From Pandoraea eparura (GTDB lineage Bacteria > Pseudomonadota > Gammaproteobacteria > Burkholderiales > Burkholderiaceae): a DNA stretch of 64,000 nt. Numbering within the stretch: position 1 is the first letter of the stretch; each line of letters starts with the position of its first letter. A model generated the notes under the pieces. The model worked only from the letters and a program-made list of their open reading frames with translations. It did not search any database and was not told where the DNA came from. The DNA is taken from assembly GCF_902459725.1 (NCBI RefSeq), contig NZ_CABPSH010000002.1, forward strand, positions 496,001 through 560,000, given 5' to 3'. The position numbers were made by a program, and so were the translations under genes. Shown here in pieces: positions 9,094 through 17,700 of this stretch.

Positions 9094-9285
9094 AACAGAC
9101 GATCTCCTGGCTATCAACCCGCTGAAATCCGGCAAAACGCGGTCATTGTACGGTACAGGGGCGACCGGTCGATGGCAACCCGGCGCCGGCTGAAAACACG
9201 GCAGAACCGGCCGATTTGGGCCTCGGACAATACCGAAAAACGGGAATGGCTGCAGCGCAGACCGGCGCGGTACCGGCCTCGCCGC

Positions 9286-9291
9286 TACAAT
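9286..9291 (+). promoter_or_regulatory. Candidate -10 box immediately upstream of birA
   Basis: TACAAT lies 7 bases before the birA ATG, with no ribosome binding site between. If it is used, transcription would begin at or next to the start codon and give a leaderless mRNA. No strong -35 box is visible, so this is a weak call. Confidence 0.3.
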
Positions 9292-9298
9292 AGCAGCC

Positions 9299-10297
9299 AT
9301 GAATAGCGCCGCACCCTCCTCGCCGAACGCCACCCCCGCTGCCGCAGCGGGGGCTTCGCCCGAACGCCCTGCCGAAGCGGGTGGCCAACCATCGCACGAC
9401 ATGCCATCGCGCCAGTTGGATGGCGACCGGATTCGCTCGGCGCTGGCCGCCACTTGCCGCGACTGGCAGGTCGACGTCGTCGAGACCACCGGCTCCACGA
9501 ATCTCGATCTGCTCGCCCGCCTTCGCCAGGACACGTCGTGCGCGCCCATGGTGCGAGTTGCGATGCGCCAGACGGGCGGACGCGGGCAACGCGGCCGCGC
9601 CTGGCAAAGCGTGCCGGGCGACAGCCTCACGTTCTCGCTCGCCTATGTCATGCCGGGCGGTCCCGCCGATCTGGCCGGGTTGTCGCTCGCGACGGGCGTC
9701 GCGGTGGTGGAGGGACTCTCGGACCTGCCGCTGACGGCGCCGCACGCGCTCGGCCTGAAATGGCCCAACGATGTCCTGCTGCGCGGCGGCAAGCTCGCGG
9801 GCATCCTGATCGAAACGATCCCGGCGGGGCCCGGACACATCGGCGTCGTCATCGGCATCGGCGTCAATCTTCGTCGGGCCGCGGATGTCGCCGCACGCAT
9901 CGACCATGCAGCGCCGTCCGACGGCAGTGTGACGTCATCGGCCGCCGTGCCGGCCACGCCGCCCGCGGCGCTCGAATCGGTGTTGGCGGATCCGGATATG
10001 TCGTCGGTGTTGATCGCTTTGGCCCCGCGTCTCGCCGCCATGCTGAATCGCTTTGCCGAGCAGGGTTTCGGCGTCTTCCGCGACGATTGGGAAGCGATGC
10101 ACGCGTATGGCGGCGCGCCGATTCGCGTCATCGAAAATGGTCGCGATCTGTTGCAGGGCGTGGCGCTCGGTGTCGATTCGCAAGGCTGCCTGCGCGTGGC
10201 TACCCACACCGGCGAGCGCACCGTCTCGAGTGGCGAAGTGTCCGTGCGATTGCTCGATGCCTCCGGCACGCCTGGCGCCGAAAGGGGCCATCGATGA
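9299..10297 (+). CDS. birA: Biotin--[acetyl-CoA-carboxylase] ligase
   Basis: A 332-residue biotin protein ligase. GRGQRGR (94-100) is the biotinyl-AMP loop, KWPND (154-158) and K165 in GGKLAGILIE shape the active site, and an SH3-like C-terminal domain follows. The N-terminus is a low-complexity Ala/Pro tail in place of the winged-helix domain of E. coli BirA, so this is a monofunctional ligase that cannot repress the bio operon by itself. It modifies carriers such as AccB and the LiuD subunit encoded later in this window. It overlaps coaX by 4 bases. Confidence 0.93.
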   Translation: MNSAAPSSPNATPAAAAGASPERPAEAGGQPSHDMPSRQLDGDRIRSALAATCRDWQVDVVETTGSTNLDLLARLRQDTSCAPMVRVAMRQTGGRGQRGRAWQSVPGDSLTFSLAYVMPGGPADLAGLSLATGVAVVEGLSDLPLTAPHALGLKWPNDVLLRGGKLAGILIETIPAGPGHIGVVIGIGVNLRRAADVAARIDHAAPSDGSVTSSAAVPATPPAALESVLADPDMSSVLIALAPRLAAMLNRFAEQGFGVFRDDWEAMHAYGGAPIRVIENGRDLLQGVALGVDSQGCLRVATHTGERTVSSGEVSVRLLDASGTPGAERGHR

Positions 10298-11442
10298 GCG
10301 CGGCCCGACGCACACCGCCGTCGCGTCCCGCAGACGGCGCGTCGCCTGCGGCAACCTCCGCGAGCCCACACCTCGTGAGCGGCACGCGTACCGTGCACGG
10401 CACCGGCGACACCCACGCTGCGGGCGCGAACAGCGCGCCGTGGCTGCTCGTCGATGCCGGCAACAGCCGGATCAAATGGGCGCTCGCGCCAGCCACGCGT
10501 CCTGAGAATTGGCGCGCGGCGTCGCCCTCGTTTCTTGCCAGCGGTGCGGTCGATCACGCGCAATGGCGCACGCTCGCCGCGCAAATTCGCGCGGGTTGGG
10601 CTGCGCTGGCCTCGGGCTCGGTCGACCAGGCCCACTTTGCGCCGAACCGGGCGCCGCTCGCCATCGGCCAGGGCGGCCAGGGCGGTCAGGGGGGGAAGGA
10701 CGAAGGCTTCGTCTGCCCGGCACCGGCGGGGGTCTGGCTTGCGAACGTGGCGGGCGACGCGGCAGAGCAAGCCGTGCGCATGACACTGCAAACGCTGTGG
10801 GGCACGGCATCGGCCGATTGGCTGCAAATCTTGCGCGCGAGTGGATCGCGGGCAGGCGTGCGCAACGGTTATCACGTTCCCACCCAGCTCGGTAGCGACC
10901 GTTGGGCAAGCCTGATCGGCGCACACGCGGCGTGGCCGGGCGAACATCTGCTGATCGTTACGCTCGGCACGGCCACCACCGTGGAAGCCTTGCACGCGGA
11001 CGGCGATTATCTCGGCGGACTGATCGCGCCGGGGCCTGCGCTGATGCTCCAGTCGCTGGCCGTCGGCACCGCACAATTGCCGTCGCTCGACGCCACCATG
11101 GCCTCCGGTGGACAGGCGTTCGCGCGCAGCACGACCGATGCCATTCTGCGCGGATGCGCTGCCGCACAGGCCGGCCTCGTCGAGCGCAGTCACGCGCAAC
11201 TGCAGACGCAACTCGGCGCGCCAGTGCGTTGCGTGCTCGCGGGCGGCGCACGCCAGGCGCTCGCGCACACCCTGGCGCTACCCGTTACCGAACACGATCA
11301 ACTGGTACCGGCCGGTTTATACGAGGTGGCGCTTCTTGCTGCCGAGTCTGGCGCGGGCGCGGCTGACGCCGCCGTTCCCCGTTTGACGGATGTTTCGGTA
11401 CCCGCACCGCGCGATGCCGACCCTTCCCCTGGCGGAGCGTGA
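10294..11442 (+). CDS. coaX: Type III pantothenate kinase
   Basis: A 382-residue CoaX. Phosphate-binding DAGNSRIKW is at 54-62, with YHVPTQLGSDRWASLIGA and LGTATTVEAL forming the ATPase-fold core, and GGLIAPGPALM following. It phosphorylates pantothenate as the first step of CoA synthesis. It is much longer than the usual 250 or so residues because of a roughly 50-residue low-complexity N-terminal extension, a Gly-Gln insertion coded by three tandem 9-base repeats at 10667-10693, and a disordered C-tail. Its ATGA overlap with birA is the common betaproteobacterial birA-coaX arrangement. Confidence 0.92.
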   Translation: MSAARRTPPSRPADGASPAATSASPHLVSGTRTVHGTGDTHAAGANSAPWLLVDAGNSRIKWALAPATRPENWRAASPSFLASGAVDHAQWRTLAAQIRAGWAALASGSVDQAHFAPNRAPLAIGQGGQGGQGGKDEGFVCPAPAGVWLANVAGDAAEQAVRMTLQTLWGTASADWLQILRASGSRAGVRNGYHVPTQLGSDRWASLIGAHAAWPGEHLLIVTLGTATTVEALHADGDYLGGLIAPGPALMLQSLAVGTAQLPSLDATMASGGQAFARSTTDAILRGCAAAQAGLVERSHAQLQTQLGAPVRCVLAGGARQALAHTLALPVTEHDQLVPAGLYEVALLAAESGAGAADAAVPRLTDVSVPAPRDADPSPGGA

Positions 11443-11443
11443 G

Positions 11444-12349
11444 ATGTTGCGTGCGCTGTTGCTTGTCATGTTTCTCGCGGCGAACGCGGCACTCGCCGCC
11501 GTGCAGTTCGGCTGGCTGAAATGGCGGGATGTGCTGCCGACGACTGGCCGCGAACCGGCGCGTGTCGAGAAGCAACTCGCGCCGGAACGCATTCGATTGA
11601 CCGGGGCAGCGATCAGCGGTCAGCCGCCCGCTGCCGCGGTCTCTGAGGCCGCCGGGGCATCGGCCGGGGGGACTCGCGATGCGCAAGCCTCCCGAGCGTC
11701 GGCATCAACGGGGGCTTCAGGCGCCGAAGAGACGGCAGGGGCGTCCGCAGGGGCGCCCTCGTCCGTGTCGCCATTGGCGACGGTGACCGCAAGTCAGGCA
11801 GTCGCCACCGCAACGACAAATGCAGTCTCGGCCGATGCGGCGGCCTCGCAGGCCGCCGCGGCGACTGTCGCTCCCCTCTGCCTGGATGTCGGCCCATTCG
11901 CCGCCAATGACGCACAACAAGCGCGCGGCCTTTTGCTCGCGGCACTGCCTTCGGGACAAGGTGACATTCAATCGGTGGCGCTCGACAAGCGGTACTGGGT
12001 GCATCTCGAGCCGGTGCCCAACAAAGTCGCCGCCGACAAACAGGTGGCGCAACTTCGCGCAGCAGGGGTGACAGAGTATTTCCTGCTCAATGGCGACGGC
12101 TCGGCGCTCGTCGTCTCGCTCGGGCTGTTCAACGACAAGGAGCGTGCGCTGCGCTTGATGGCCGCCGCGCAGAAGCGAGGCATCACGCCGCAGTTGAGCG
12201 AAAGGCCCAACGCAAAGAGCCGAATCGTCTACCGGATTGTGGGCATCAATGCGAATGCCGCCGCCCAGATTCGCGGCGTCGTGACGCAACAGTGGTCGGC
12301 GCAATGGGTACGGAGTTGCCCCTCCCCGACCGGTAACGCACCAGGGTGA
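11444..12349 (+). CDS. SPOR-like domain protein, membrane anchored
   Basis: A 301-residue protein beginning one base after the coaX stop. An N-terminal hydrophobic stretch (LLLVMFLAANAALAAV) acts as signal or anchor, then a long Ala/Ser/Thr-rich linker of about 100 residues, then a globular part from about residue 145 (CLDVGPFAANDAQQARGLL, with FNDKERALRLMAAAQKRG) resembling SPOR domains, which bind denuded peptidoglycan. A role at the septum or wall is an inference. Third gene of the birA-coaX unit. Confidence 0.7.
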   Translation: MLRALLLVMFLAANAALAAVQFGWLKWRDVLPTTGREPARVEKQLAPERIRLTGAAISGQPPAAAVSEAAGASAGGTRDAQASRASASTGASGAEETAGASAGAPSSVSPLATVTASQAVATATTNAVSADAAASQAAAATVAPLCLDVGPFAANDAQQARGLLLAALPSGQGDIQSVALDKRYWVHLEPVPNKVAADKQVAQLRAAGVTEYFLLNGDGSALVVSLGLFNDKERALRLMAAAQKRGITPQLSERPNAKSRIVYRIVGINANAAAQIRGVVTQQWSAQWVRSCPSPTGNAPG

Positions 12350-12465
12350 CGCTTGTGTCGCGTGGCGCTGCGTCGGATTGCAGCGGTTGCGGCTGGCTGC
12401 GTCGGGTACAGCCGGTTGCGCTGGTCTGAACGACTCCGAGCGGGTCCGAGTTGGTCTGGTGTGAG

Positions 12466-12490
12466 CTGGACTGGACTGGACTGGACTGGG
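12466..12490. repeat. Pentanucleotide repeat (CTGGA)4 plus CTGGG
   Basis: Five contiguous 5-base units between the convergent SPOR-like and asparaginase genes. Related words (CTGAG, CTGGG, TTGGAC) continue to about 12560, giving an imperfect GC-skewed low-complexity stretch in the 213-base gap 12350-12562. No terminator hairpin with a U-run is evident there. Confidence 0.8.
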
Positions 12491-12562
12491 ATGGGATGAG
12501 TTGGACTGGGCTGAGTTCGACTGAGTGTGAGCTGAGCCGGTCCTGAGCCCGGCTCAGCCGAT

Positions 12563-13570
12563 TCAGCCGACGCGCTTCAACGCCACCACAGGACGCACCA
12601 CCCCAGTGTGGGTGCCCCGCGCATTCCGGATGGCGGGTGACACCCATGGCGCCAGCCCGGTCGTCTCGGGCGATTCGACCAGCCCCAGCGCCTTGAGCAC
12701 CGCCACCGCCGCGGTATACAGCGCGCGCATATTGCCATCGACGACCTTGATCGCAATACCCAAGCCCGCGGAGCGAACGCCGATCGTCTGCACACCGTCG
12801 GCGCCGATCTTGGCCACCCAGTCTCCGGGCGCCATGCGCATGAACGCCAGATCGTTGCGCGCCGTGCCGGACACCATTTCCGGCTGCTGCGTCATGGCGG
12901 CGAACAAGGTCGCGAGTGCGGCATCGTCGCTCGCGGCAAGCCGGGCGTAGGCGGCGGCAAGCTTGTCGAGCGGCAACGCGTAGTTCGGCGCGGAGCATCC
13001 GTCGATGCCCAACGCCAGCGTGTCGCCCTTCACGCCGACAACATCGCCGACACGCGCGCGAATCGCCTGTTGCAGCGGATGGGCCGGATCCAGATAGGTA
13101 TCGAGCGGCAGACCGTGTTGCACACAATACGCGAGGAAGCCCGCATGCTTGCCCGAGCAGTTGTGATGCAGCGACGTCGGCTTCAGATCCGCCGGCGCAC
13201 GCTTTCCGGTGGCGGAATAGAACGTCGGCGTGTGGCAACCGCACTGCAAATGATGTTCGTCACACCCCGCCTTGTTCAGCAGACTTTGCACGCCCTCGAC
13301 GTGGAACGTCTCACCCGAGTGGCTCGCACACAGCAGCGCCAGCTCCGGCTGCGTCAGCCCGAAATGCGCCACGCCATCGCCCTCGACGAACGGCAGCGCC
13401 TGAAACGGCTTGAGCGTGGAGCGCGAAAACGTCAGAAACGACGGGTCACCTGCGGCGTAGCGCAGACGCCCCTGCGCATCGACCACGGCCACGGCGCCGT
13501 AATGCACGCACTCCACCGTGTCGACGCCCATGGCGCCGCGGGTGACTTCAACGAGCGGGGCCAGATTCAT
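12563..13570 (-). CDS. Asparaginase (asparaginase_II family, PF06089 type)
   Basis: A 335-residue protein with the features of the asparaginase II family known from Rhizobium AnsA: VECVHYGAVAVVDAQGRL at the start, FSRSTLKPFQALP, LALLCASHSGE, LHHNCSGKHAGFLAYC and DGCSAPNYALPL. These are conserved Ser-Lys and Cys/His positions reported for this class. It hydrolyses L-asparagine to aspartate and ammonia, probably in the cytosol as no signal peptide is present. The ATG overlaps the rfaE2 stop by 4 bases, so rfaE2 and this gene are coupled. Confidence 0.9.
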   Translation of the reverse strand: MNLAPLVEVTRGAMGVDTVECVHYGAVAVVDAQGRLRYAAGDPSFLTFSRSTLKPFQALPFVEGDGVAHFGLTQPELALLCASHSGETFHVEGVQSLLNKAGCDEHHLQCGCHTPTFYSATGKRAPADLKPTSLHHNCSGKHAGFLAYCVQHGLPLDTYLDPAHPLQQAIRARVGDVVGVKGDTLALGIDGCSAPNYALPLDKLAAAYARLAASDDAALATLFAAMTQQPEMVSGTARNDLAFMRMAPGDWVAKIGADGVQTIGVRSAGLGIAIKVVDGNMRALYTAAVAVLKALGLVESPETTGLAPWVSPAIRNARGTHTGVVRPVVALKRVG

Positions 13571-14070
13571 GATTGGGCACGCACCTTCTTGAGCAGCGAC
13601 GTCGTCGAGCGCTGATGTTCGAACGGAATGGCCAACGCCTTGCCGCCCCAGCCGCGAACGAGCGCAGACTCCGGCAGCTTGTCCATCTCGTAGTCGCCGC
13701 CTTTGACGAGAATGTCGGGACGCACGGCGGCAATCAGTGCCTCGGGCGTCGATTCGCCAAACGTCACGACGTAGTCGACGCTTTGCAACGCGGCGAGCAA
13801 TGCCGCACGGTCGTTTTCGTTGTTGATCGGACGGTCGTCGCCTTTGCCGAGCGTGCGCACCGACGCGTCGCTGTTCACCCCAACGATAAGGCACGCCCCG
13901 AGTGCGCGCGCCTGCGCGAGATAGGTCACATGACCGCGATGCAGGATGTCGAACACGCCATTGGTGAACACCAGCGGTCGCGGCAGCGACGGCGCCAGCG
14001 CAGCGAGGGCCTCGCGAGACAGAATCTTGGCCTCGAAATCGGCCGGAGGAATGACTTGGGAAGCAGACAT
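13567..14070 (-). CDS. rfaE2: D-glycero-beta-D-manno-heptose 1-phosphate adenylyltransferase
   Basis: A 167-residue nucleotidyltransferase: VFTNGVFDILHRGHVTYL with the HxGH motif at H44-H47, GVNSDASVRTLGKGDDRPIN, and VKGGDYEMDKLPE. It is the stand-alone second domain of HldE, adenylylating heptose-1-phosphate in the cytosol for the LPS inner core. The kinase half (RfaE1) is not in the window, as is normal for betaproteobacteria with separate genes. ATG 14070 was chosen because the frame upstream runs through the terminator at 14123-14148. Confidence 0.93.
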   Translation of the reverse strand: MSASQVIPPADFEAKILSREALAALAPSLPRPLVFTNGVFDILHRGHVTYLAQARALGACLIVGVNSDASVRTLGKGDDRPINNENDRAALLAALQSVDYVVTFGESTPEALIAAVRPDILVKGGDYEMDKLPESALVRGWGGKALAIPFEHQRSTTSLLKKVRAQS

Positions 14071-14122
14071 GACGATCGTTCGAAGTGGATGCGCTATTGT
14101 CCCACGCCTCGGAGGCGGTAAC

Positions 14123-14148
14123 AAAAAAGGGGCCGAAGCCCCTTTTTT
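14123..14148. terminator. Bidirectional rho-independent terminator
   Basis: AAAAAAGGGGC, a CGAA loop and GCCCCTTTTTT form a symmetrical hairpin with A and T tracts on both sides. It lies downstream of the leftward ferritin-like gene and just upstream of rfaE2, so it separates the two transcription units on the minus strand. Confidence 0.92.
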
Positions 14149-14185
14149 GTCGATACCGTCGGCGCCGAATGCGCCGAACGCGTGG

Positions 14186-15061
14186 TTACGATGCCGCGGC
14201 AACCGCCGGTGCGGCCACCGCCGCCAGACGGCTCGTAATTTCCTTGCGGTAGCGATTCAGGTCCTGCGCCGTCGCAAACGTGTGCTCGAACAGCAACGAC
14301 ATGTTGTGCAGAATGCGCTCGACGACCTTCTTCTCCCAGCTGTCGTCAAACTTGATTTGCTCGTCGAGCCAGTGCTCGAGCCACTCCGGCTCCGGCAGAC
14401 GCGACTGCACCGTGTCGTTCGGGAACAGGTCCTTGTTCACGTGCAGGTTGGTCGGATGCAGCGGCTTTTCGGTGCGACGCGCCGAGGCCATCAGCACGCC
14501 GATCTTCGCGAACGCGGCACGCGCGTTGTCGCCAAAGCTCGTCAGTGCCTTCTTCATGTAGCGCAGGTAAGCGCCGCCATGACGCGCTTCGTCACGCGAG
14601 ATGATTTCGTAGATGGCCTTGATCACCGGCTCGGTGTGCCATTCGGCCGCACGGCGATACCAGTGATTCAGGCGAATTTCGCCGCAGAAGTGCAGCATCA
14701 GCGTCTCGAGCGGCGGAGCCGGGTCGAATGGAAAACGCACGGCATGCAGTTCGGCTTCGGTCGGCACGAGGTCCGGGCGGAACCGGCGCAGGTATTCCAT
14801 AAGCACCAGCGAGTGCTTCTGCTCTTCGAAGAACCACACGCTCATGAACGCGGAGAAGTCGCTGTCGTCACGGTTGTCGCGCAGGAACATCTCGGTGGCC
14901 GGCAGCGCCGCCCATTCCGTGATGGCATTCATCTTGATGGTGCGCGCCTGATCGTCGGAGAGCTGGCTGGCGTCGAACTTGTCCCAAGGAATGTCCTTCT
15001 CCATGTTCCAACGCACTGCCTCCAACGACTTGTACAGTTCGGGATACAGCATTTCGTTCAT
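14186..15061 (-). CDS. Ferritin-like di-iron protein
   Basis: A 291-residue helical protein with two di-iron type motifs: E80-x-x-H83 (in FFEEQKHS) and D157-E158-x-x-H161 (in SRDEARHGG), with further candidate ligands E49 or E57 and E128. This is the layout of ribonucleotide-reductase-like and acyl-ACP-desaturase-like ferritin superfamily members; the substrate is not known. ATG 15061 was chosen: GGGGG lies about 8 bases upstream, whereas a TTG 15 bases earlier has no spacing for it. It is followed by a strong terminator and preceded by a 711-base intergenic region. Confidence 0.8.
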   Translation of the reverse strand: MNEMLYPELYKSLEAVRWNMEKDIPWDKFDASQLSDDQARTIKMNAITEWAALPATEMFLRDNRDDSDFSAFMSVWFFEEQKHSLVLMEYLRRFRPDLVPTEAELHAVRFPFDPAPPLETLMLHFCGEIRLNHWYRRAAEWHTEPVIKAIYEIISRDEARHGGAYLRYMKKALTSFGDNARAAFAKIGVLMASARRTEKPLHPTNLHVNKDLFPNDTVQSRLPEPEWLEHWLDEQIKFDDSWEKKVVERILHNMSLLFEHTFATAQDLNRYRKEITSRLAAVAAPAVAAAS

Positions 15062-15772
15062 TTCAATTACCCCCAAGGTCGCGAGACCTTACACCAGGAC
15101 TCAAGATAGTATTGTGAAAGTTTACGCCGAATTTCGACAGACAAAACGGTGAGCGTGTCGTGGGCGGCCCCCGCCGTCCGACTTCACGTCTTGAACCCTG
15201 CCGTCGCTGAAGGACGACGAATTAACGCCTGTAATCTGGCCGCATCCTGGCGATATGGCTTAGAGCGACCCTACTAAAATATAGGCAAACTCTTGAATCA
15301 TAACATAAAAGCCGTTTAATCCCGCCAACGCCGCCCCTCATGTGACGGTAATGCGTCGTAATTTTGACGCCCGTCAAATTGTCACGCAACGCGCCTATGC
15401 TCGAGGCATCGCGGGCGTTCCGAACCGCCGCCGGCGGCAAGATTGCGCCGCGCCGCCGCCTTGGCCGTCACAGGCATCGGGGCCTGCGAATGCGGATGCC
15501 ACGGCAGCAGGTCAGGGTTTGCCCCTGTGCCACGGGCCTGCGCGAGCGGCGTCCGATGGTCTACGCTGAAAGCAATCGTTCCGTACCTGCGACCGGGTTC
15601 CAGAATCCATCCCTGCCGACGCCGCAATGCCATTTTCGCGCCGCGCTTTGAGGATAGTTCTCAGTCGCAAATACGCAACACATTGTATCGGCCGGCGCAT
15701 AGGCAGAACGAACCCTGCGCCGCCAACGGGCCTACCGACTCGACTGGATCCTTGACCGATAAGGAGCCGAGC
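15062..15772. other. 711-base intergenic region between divergent genes
   Basis: No convincing gene is seen. The stretch 15220-15390 is A+T-richer than its surroundings and holds TACTAAAAT (15272-15280) and a palindrome (15363-15378), so it probably contains regulatory elements. The part 15400-15770 has only short frames without start signals. Confidence 0.6.
15363..15378. promoter_or_regulatory. Candidate operator, 16-bp palindrome
   Basis: TTTGACG-CC-CGTCAAA is a perfect inverted repeat. TGTGAC (15341-15346) and GTCAC (15381-15385) flank it. Size and symmetry suit a dimeric repressor. The bound protein and the target gene are unknown; the nearest starts are about 300 bases left and 395 bases right. 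Confidence 0.35.
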
Positions 15773-16333
15773 ATGGCAACTCGTCCCGTACTTGCCGCAT
15801 GGCTACGCACCGCCTGCTTTCTGGCGACGGTGGTAACAGCCCCCGGCGCCCTGGCGTTCGACGCCGGGCAACTGGCGTCGCAGGAAATCCCTACCGCTCA
15901 TCTGGTCGGCCGCGGCTCCTTCACCCGCCTGGGTTTTCATCTTTACGACGCAGAACTCTTCTCCGGCGCCGAGCACGTCAGCGCCAACTGGAGTGCGCAC
16001 CCCCTGGTGCTGGACCTACGCTACGCGCGCAGTTTCAAATCGCACACGCTGGTGCAGCGAAGTCTGATCGAGATGAACAAGCTCCAGGTGGCTACCGACG
16101 CCCAACGGCAGCATTGGGCCGAAGCCCTGGCGCACATCCTGCCCGACGTCACGGCTGGACAGCACTTGACCGGCGTCTTCCAGCCTGGCGACGGCACACG
16201 ATTCTTCTCGGACGGCAAACTGATCGGTCAGATCGCGGGCGACGCCTTCGGCCGCGCATTCTTCGCGATATGGCTGGATCCGCGCACCAGTGCCCCCGAC
16301 CTTCGTGCCGATCTGATCAGCGACGCGCGCTGA
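15773..16333 (+). CDS. Secreted chalcone isomerase-like protein
   Basis: A 186-residue protein with a signal peptide (cleavage near GALA-FDAG, residue 28) and a chalcone-isomerase-like domain (PF16036 type): VGRGSFTRLGFHLYDAELF, LVLDLRYARSFKSHTLVQRSLIEM and FSDGKLIGQIAGDAFGRAFFAIWLDP. The bacterial members are periplasmic and of unknown activity; plant-type isomerase activity is not implied. AAGGAG lies 6 bases before the ATG. It stands alone, followed by the NTF2-like gene about 200 bases on. Confidence 0.8.
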   Translation: MATRPVLAAWLRTACFLATVVTAPGALAFDAGQLASQEIPTAHLVGRGSFTRLGFHLYDAELFSGAEHVSANWSAHPLVLDLRYARSFKSHTLVQRSLIEMNKLQVATDAQRQHWAEALAHILPDVTAGQHLTGVFQPGDGTRFFSDGKLIGQIAGDAFGRAFFAIWLDPRTSAPDLRADLISDAR

Positions 16334-16534
16334 ACGCCCGCGCGGCAGCGACTGCCGCGTGTCTCATCGACGCCACGCGCGAGGCGACATCACGGCGCAA
16401 GAGCGCGCTGCCGAGGTAAATTGACGGGAGGCCGATCCCGGCGACGCGCGTTCGGGACGGGAGAGACCGGCCCCGCCCAAGGCATGGACGGGCTCATCGA
16501 ATCGCGCTGTCACAGCGCCCACGCGAGTGTGCCT

Positions 16535-16972
16535 ATGGATATCGATCACGCTGCGTCGCTCACGCGCCTGACACGCTACTTCGAGACTCTCACCCGCCAA
16601 AGCGTCGGGAATCTCGGTGAGTTCTACGCGCCCAATGTTTATCTCAAGACGCCGCTGCACGAGGTGCGCAGCGCGGCCGAAGTGGCCACGCTGCTCACGC
16701 ATCTGTTCGAGCGGGTCGATGTGCCACGCATCGAATTCACCGCCACGCTGCTGCAACACAATCAGGCGCTGCTCGTCTGGAACCTGCATTTCCACGCCAA
16801 GCGGTGGCTCGAGGACGAACAGGTCATCCACGGCGCCTCCCACCTTCGTCTCGCCGTGGACGGGCGCGTGGCCTATCAGCGCGACTATTGGGACGCCACT
16901 GAAGATATCTACGTCAAGCTCCCCATCTTTGGACGTCTATTGCGTTGGCTACGCCATCGACTGTTTCGCTGA
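16535..16972 (+). CDS. NTF2-like / SnoaL-like domain protein
   Basis: A 145-residue protein with the NTF2-like pattern: an N-terminal helix (ASLTRLTRYFETLTRQSVGNLGEFYAPNVYLK is the usual helix plus first strand), and later strands HGASHLRLAVDGRVAYQRDYWDATEDIY. Related Burkholderiaceae proteins are annotated as nuclear transport factor 2 family without a function. The start is uncertain; an in-frame ATG at 16484 would add 17 residues but neither has a strong ribosome binding site. Confidence 0.7.
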   Translation: MDIDHAASLTRLTRYFETLTRQSVGNLGEFYAPNVYLKTPLHEVRSAAEVATLLTHLFERVDVPRIEFTATLLQHNQALLVWNLHFHAKRWLEDEQVIHGASHLRLAVDGRVAYQRDYWDATEDIYVKLPIFGRLLRWLRHRLFR

Positions 16973-17085
16973 GACGTCGGCACACGGCCATTTGCCAAAG
17001 GGCAGTTTTCTTCAATACACGGCGTCCGTCGCCGCCTACATTCGGAACCTCGCTTCACCCGCTTTCTTCAGCATCGAGGGATCCG

Positions 17086-17673
17086 ATGACACTTTTCTAT
17101 TCAATGGCGGCGTTCGCATTGGCCGCTTCGATCACGCCGGGTCCGGTCAATGTCGTGGCGCTGGGCGCAGGCGCGTGCTATGGCCTCGGACCGAGCCTGC
17201 GTCATGTGACAGGTGCGACGGTGGGCTTCGTCGCGTTGCTCGTTTCAGTCGGCTTCGGCGTACACGAGTTACTGCACCGCATGCCCGTACTGATGCACGC
17301 GATTCAGTGGTTCGGCGTGGCGTTCCTGCTTTATATGGCCTACAAACTGGCGATCGATAACGGCGTGTTGAACGACGCCGACACGCAGCGTGGCCCGACA
17401 ATATCGAAAGGCGCCGTCATGCAGTGGCTCAATCCGAAAGCCTGGCTCGCGGCGCTGGCCGGAATGGGCGCGTACACGGCAGGTGATCCCGCGCGCATCT
17501 GGCAATTCGCGGCGATCTACTTTGTCGTTTGCTGGTGCTCGGTGGGATGCTGGGCCGCCGCGGGTGCGATGTTGCGTCATCGCATGCGCGACGCGCGGCG
17601 CGTGCGGCGTCTGAACTGCGCGATGGCGGCGCTGTTGGCGGGAAGTGCCGTGTATCTTGTCGCGACCGGCTAA
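17086..17673 (+). CDS. LysE family amino-acid exporter (RhtB type)
   Basis: A 195-residue integral membrane protein with the LysE/RhtB opening (FALAASITPGPVNVVALGAG), where the ITPGP loop is characteristic, and the mid-protein QWLNPKAWLAALAGMGAY motif. About six membrane helices. It exports amino acids or related compounds; the substrate cannot be told. Its end is 27 bases from the end of an AraC-type gene running the opposite way, the common LysE-AraC pairing, so the AraC protein is the likely regulator. Confidence 0.87.
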   Translation: MTLFYSMAAFALAASITPGPVNVVALGAGACYGLGPSLRHVTGATVGFVALLVSVGFGVHELLHRMPVLMHAIQWFGVAFLLYMAYKLAIDNGVLNDADTQRGPTISKGAVMQWLNPKAWLAALAGMGAYTAGDPARIWQFAAIYFVVCWCSVGCWAAAGAMLRHRMRDARRVRRLNCAMAALLAGSAVYLVATG

Positions 17674-17700
17674 GGAAACATGCGCCTTCGCGGCGTCGAA

